Below, piece by piece: positions 61,318-64,000 of a stretch of DNA of 64,000 bases. The position numbers and the translations under genes were made by a program. The stretch is taken from NCBI GenBank assembly GCA_028532815.1, contig JAQQAS010000059.1, positions 1 to 64,000 of the forward strand. The letters are read 5' to 3'. Below the pieces are notes generated by a model. The model did no database searches and was not told where the DNA came from. It saw only the letters and a list, made by a program, of their open reading frames with translations. Positions within the stretch are counted from its first letter, which is position 1. The number at the start of each line of letters is the position of its first letter. The DNA is from Pleomorphochaeta sp. Lineage in GTDB: Bacteria; Spirochaetota; Spirochaetia; Sphaerochaetales; Sphaerochaetaceae.

Positions 61318-62703
61318 TTAGAATTCAGCATTTCCAACAGTTCTTGGATAAGGAATAACGTCTCTAATATTTTGAACACCAGTAACATATTGTACAATTC
61401 TTTCAAAGCCGAGACCAAATCCTGCATGTGCAACAGTTCCAAATCTACGTAAATCTAAATACCACCAATAATCTTCTTCGTTTAAATCAAGTTCTTTCAT
61501 TCTAGCTTTAAGAGTTTCTAAATCAGATTCTCTTTCACTACCACCAATGATTTCACCAAGTCTTGGAACTAAAACATCCATACCTCTTACAGTTTTCTTA
61601 TCTTCGTTGAGTTTCATATAGAAAGCTTTAATTTCTTTAGGGTAGTCTGTAACTATAACAGGAGATTTACAATAAACTTCAGTTAAGTATCTCTCATGTT
61701 CAGTTTGTAAATCTGAACCCCATTCTACAGGGTATTCAAAATTATCATTATTTTTTGTTAATACATCAATAGCTTCAGTATAAGTCATATGAGCAAATGG
61801 AGTATTTACAACAAGTTCTAAGGTTTCTTTAACACCTTTTTCAACGAATTTTGAGAAGAATTCCATATCTTCTTTACATTCATTTAGAACTTTTTTAAAC
61901 AAGAATTTTAAGAAATCTTCAGCAATTTCCATATCTAATTGTAAATCGCAAAAAGCCATTTCAGGTTCAATCATCCAGAATTCTGCTAAGTGACGTTTAG
62001 TATTAGAATTTTCAGCTCTAAAAGTTGGTCCAAATGTATAAATGTTTTTCAAAGCCATTGCATAAGTTTCACCTTCAAGCTGTCCACTAACTGTTAAGTT
62101 TGCCATTTTCCCAAAGAAGTCTTTTGAGTAATCAACCCCACCATCTTCAGTTTTGGGAACATTATTTAAATCTAAAGTAGTAACTTGGAACATTTCCCCA
62201 GCACCTTCACAGTCGCTAGTACTGATTAAAGGAGTGTTAACATAAACAAAACCATTTTGTTGGAAGAATTCATGAACACCAAAGGCTAGTGTATTTCGAA
62301 CTCTCATTACAGCACCAATTAGATTTGTTCTAGCTCTTAGGTGACCAATTTCTCTCAAGTATTCAATGCTGTGTCTTTTCTTTTGAAGAGGATATTCATT
62401 TCCAGCTTCTCCTAATATTGTTAAATCTGAGCTTTGCATTTCTACAGCTTGATTTCCACCAGCACTTTTTACAATAGGGCCATGAGCTACAATTGAAGAA
62501 CCTGTTGTAATTTTTGAAAGTAAATTATTATTATTTAGGGCTGCCTTATCTATAACTATTTGCAAACCCTTGAGACATGAACCATCGTTAAGCTCAAGGA
62601 AGCAAACGTTTTTGCTATCACGCTTAGTGCGCACCCAACCCTCTGCTGTGACAATCTCATCACTTGGGTTTTTTTGTAATAAATCTTTTATTCTATCATT
62701 CAT
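61318..62703 (-). CDS. asnS: Asparaginyl-tRNA synthetase
   Basis: This 461-residue class IIb synthetase charges tRNA-Asn. An N-terminal anticodon-binding OB fold (about 15-105, AEGWVRTKRDSKNVCFLELNDGS) precedes the catalytic core with motif 2 TFRAENSNTKRHLAEFWMIEPE and motif 3 GFGLGFERIVQYVTG. The asparagine-specific segment YPKEIKAFYMKLNED distinguishes it from aspartyl enzymes. The start at 62703 follows AAGGAG. Its presence means Asn-tRNA can be made directly. Confidence 0.97.
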   Translation of the reverse strand: MNDRIKDLLQKNPSDEIVTAEGWVRTKRDSKNVCFLELNDGSCLKGLQIVIDKAALNNNNLLSKITTGSSIVAHGPIVKSAGGNQAVEMQSSDLTILGEAGNEYPLQKKRHSIEYLREIGHLRARTNLIGAVMRVRNTLAFGVHEFFQQNGFVYVNTPLISTSDCEGAGEMFQVTTLDLNNVPKTEDGGVDYSKDFFGKMANLTVSGQLEGETYAMALKNIYTFGPTFRAENSNTKRHLAEFWMIEPEMAFCDLQLDMEIAEDFLKFLFKKVLNECKEDMEFFSKFVEKGVKETLELVVNTPFAHMTYTEAIDVLTKNNDNFEYPVEWGSDLQTEHERYLTEVYCKSPVIVTDYPKEIKAFYMKLNEDKKTVRGMDVLVPRLGEIIGGSERESDLETLKARMKELDLNEEDYWWYLDLRRFGTVAHAGFGLGFERIVQYVTGVQNIRDVIPYPRTVGNAEF

Positions 62704-63080
62704 TATAGTTGCTCCTTGAAATTTCATTTATTATCAAACGTATCAAGCCTTTCAGTCAAGGTGTTTTAATAAATTATTACTATTTCAACATAAAAAAAGA
62801 AATAATATAAAGTTAATATTATCAATACTTTATTTTTATAAAAGATATGCCCAATAATTTCCTTTAACAAAAGAATAATATTTAATATAAAACTATAATC
62901 AATTTAAAATACCGAACAACACAAAAAATACATAAAGGGATTTTTTTGTATAAAAACAGTGGTTTAAAGCTTAAATATTAATAATTGCGATTTATTTTGA
63001 CAAATTATAGAAATATGTTAATATTGACATATTGACATTACTTTGTAAAGTTATTAATTTCAAATATACAGGAGTCGCAC
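62704..63080. other. Divergent intergenic region between asnS and acyl-CoA synthetase
   Basis: It holds an asnS promoter on the minus strand (TTGACT 62759-62754, 18 bases, GATAAT 62735-62730) and a complex plus-strand promoter near 62997-63060. The roughly 230 bases between are AT-rich and contain nothing else I can name. Confidence 0.6.
62997..63060 (+). promoter_or_regulatory. Complex promoter region with three TTGACA boxes before acyl-CoA synthetase
   Basis: TTGACA occurs at 62997, 63024 and 63032. The first has TAATAT after 16 bases (63019-63024). The third has TAATTT after 17 bases (63055-63060). ATTGACAT is repeated in tandem (63023-63038). ACTTT-GT-AAAGT (63040-63051), an inverted repeat, sits in the spacer of the downstream promoter and may be an operator. 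Confidence 0.5.
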
Positions 63081-64000
63081 ATGGTAAAAACAATAGCACA
63101 AATGTTTCATAAAAGTGTACTTGAGAATCCAGAGTTGACACTAATTGGATCAAAAAATAATTCAGGCAAATTCATTGAAGAAACATATAAAGAAGTAGAA
63201 GATATAGTAATAAATCTAGCTTTAGGGTTGAAAGATACTTTTAATTTAAAAAAACAAGATTTAGTCGCAATTATCAGTGATAATAGAAAAGAATGGTTAT
63301 ATAGCGATTTAGCTTTGCAATATTTAAATTGCGCTGATGTTCCAAGAGGGCTAGATGCTACAGATGTAGAACTAATTCAAATTTTAAATGATACTAAAGT
63401 TACAACATGTTTTGTTGAAAATGTTAGTACTATAAAAAGATTTGATGGTTTAAAAGAAAAGCTTCCTCATTTAGAAACATTAATACTGATGGATAATGAT
63501 GTAGTTGATTTTAACTCAAATTATAAAATTAAGAGACTTTATGACTTAATTGAAAAAGGTGAAAATCTTTTAGAAAAAGATCCTTCTCATAAGAACCTTT
63601 TAATTAAAAATTTAGATAAAGCAAGCAAAAATGATTTAGCTACTATCATCTTTACAAGTGGAACAACAGGAGCTTGTAAAGGGGTTATGCTTACAAATGA
63701 TAATTTTATCTATGAAATTACTAATCTGCAATCTCTAGTTGATTATAAATTTGAACCTGGTCAAAGATGGATGACTGTTCTTCCAATTTGGCACTCTCTT
63801 GAGAGAGCTGTAACCTATGTGGCTTTAAATTATTCTCAATCTATTTTTTATAGTAAACCAATTAGTAAAATAATGCTAAGTGATTTTAAAAAAGTTAACC
63901 CACATTGGTTCTCCTCAGTTCCTAGAATTTGGCAATCAGTAAATAAAACTATTGAATCAAAAATTCGAAAAACTAAAGGGGCTAAAAAAACAATTAGTTT
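63081..64000 (+). CDS. Long-chain acyl-CoA synthetase, partial (runs off the right edge)
   Basis: The open frame starts at an ATG after AGGAG and continues to the end of the window (about 306 codons, no stop). The product is an AMP-binding enzyme: the adenylate-forming loop reads TIIFTSGTTGACKGVMLTNDNF, then VLPIWHSLERAVTYVAL and HWFSSVPRIWQSV, typical of the long FadD15-like bacterial acyl-CoA synthetases. It differs clearly from the enzyme at 50853, so the organism has at least two. Fatty acid activation is the likely role. Confidence 0.92.
   Translation, partial: MVKTIAQMFHKSVLENPELTLIGSKNNSGKFIEETYKEVEDIVINLALGLKDTFNLKKQDLVAIISDNRKEWLYSDLALQYLNCADVPRGLDATDVELIQILNDTKVTTCFVENVSTIKRFDGLKEKLPHLETLILMDNDVVDFNSNYKIKRLYDLIEKGENLLEKDPSHKNLLIKNLDKASKNDLATIIFTSGTTGACKGVMLTNDNFIYEITNLQSLVDYKFEPGQRWMTVLPIWHSLERAVTYVALNYSQSIFYSKPISKIMLSDFKKVNPHWFSSVPRIWQSVNKTIESKIRKTKGAKKTIS

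Noticed and set aside
1-64000. CRISPR arrays, insertion sequences, prophage or toxin-antitoxin modules
   Set aside because: I found no regularly spaced repeats, transposase or integrase, phage gene or recognisable toxin pair; the window is housekeeping chromosome.

Overview
This 64 kb window is a dense, very AT-rich (about 30% G+C by eye) bacterial chromosome segment that most likely comes from a spirochaete. Four things point that way. Three substrate-binding proteins share an exported N-terminus in which the signal peptide is followed directly by an [FY]A-[QN]-G-x-x-E motif and no lipobox cysteine. A decayed gene at 372-972 resembles the Borrelia P13 outer-membrane channel family. Glycolysis uses a long PPi-dependent phosphofructokinase. 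MurE carries an EDPR substrate motif instead of the DNPR of meso-DAP enzymes. The content is mostly core metabolism and cell envelope. I see no prophage, insertion sequence, CRISPR array or rRNA. There is one tRNA, Val(GAC).

Layout: 1-972 (minus) holds the start of an exported protein and the broken P13-like gene. 1153-3368 is an OmpR-type two-component pair. 3378-9259 has a YfcE phosphoesterase, tRNA-Val, NADP-isocitrate dehydrogenase and two divergent radical SAM enzymes. 9344-13841 has IlvE, a purine permease and adenine deaminase. 14073-17953 is a five-gene operon (ModE-like HTH, FecCD permease, ATPase, methyltransferase, binding protein). 18094-22263 is proA-proB-glycosyltransferase-like-amidase. 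22282-28870 is mostly minus: pncB, serS, proC, trmL, then a flavin reductase (+) and an EAL protein. 29283-35224 has uppP, the murE-ddl-dinB operon, a TSCPD protein and an outer-membrane protein. 35202-38200 is znuABC with a Fur-family regulator. 38433-42797 is a plus-strand run: small zinc-ribbon protein, murC, yicC, cmk, rpoZ-like, miaA. 42925-43073 looks like an orphan small RNA. 43137-50569 (minus) holds an unknown membrane protein, MEMO, RqcH, FolC and a hybrid sensor kinase. 50853-54064 has acyl-CoA synthetase, YhbY and an orphan binding protein. 54117-62703 has gpsA-ktrA-ktrB, PFP, a YaiI-family protein, a LuxR-type regulator, adenosine kinase and asnS. A second acyl-CoA synthetase runs off the right edge.

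Functional themes are peptidoglycan precursor synthesis (murE, ddl, murC, uppP, amidase), proline synthesis (proA, proB, proC on two strands), purine salvage (permease, adenine deaminase, adenosine kinase), metal uptake (ZnuABC plus Fur-family regulator; a ModE/FecCD system) and potassium uptake (KtrAB).

The most interesting non-coding observations are three. First, a ~114-nt orphan transcript has its own consensus promoter and terminator and displays three anti-Shine-Dalgarno CUCCU motifs. Second, several genes (yfcE, uppP, murE, ktrB, adenosine kinase) lack a ribosome binding site and have a promoter that puts the transcription start on or within a few bases of the ATG, which suggests leaderless mRNAs. 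Third, there are clear palindromic operator candidates at znuA and at the phosphofructokinase promoter. Gene starts were revised where a promoter or Shine-Dalgarno sequence decided the matter.
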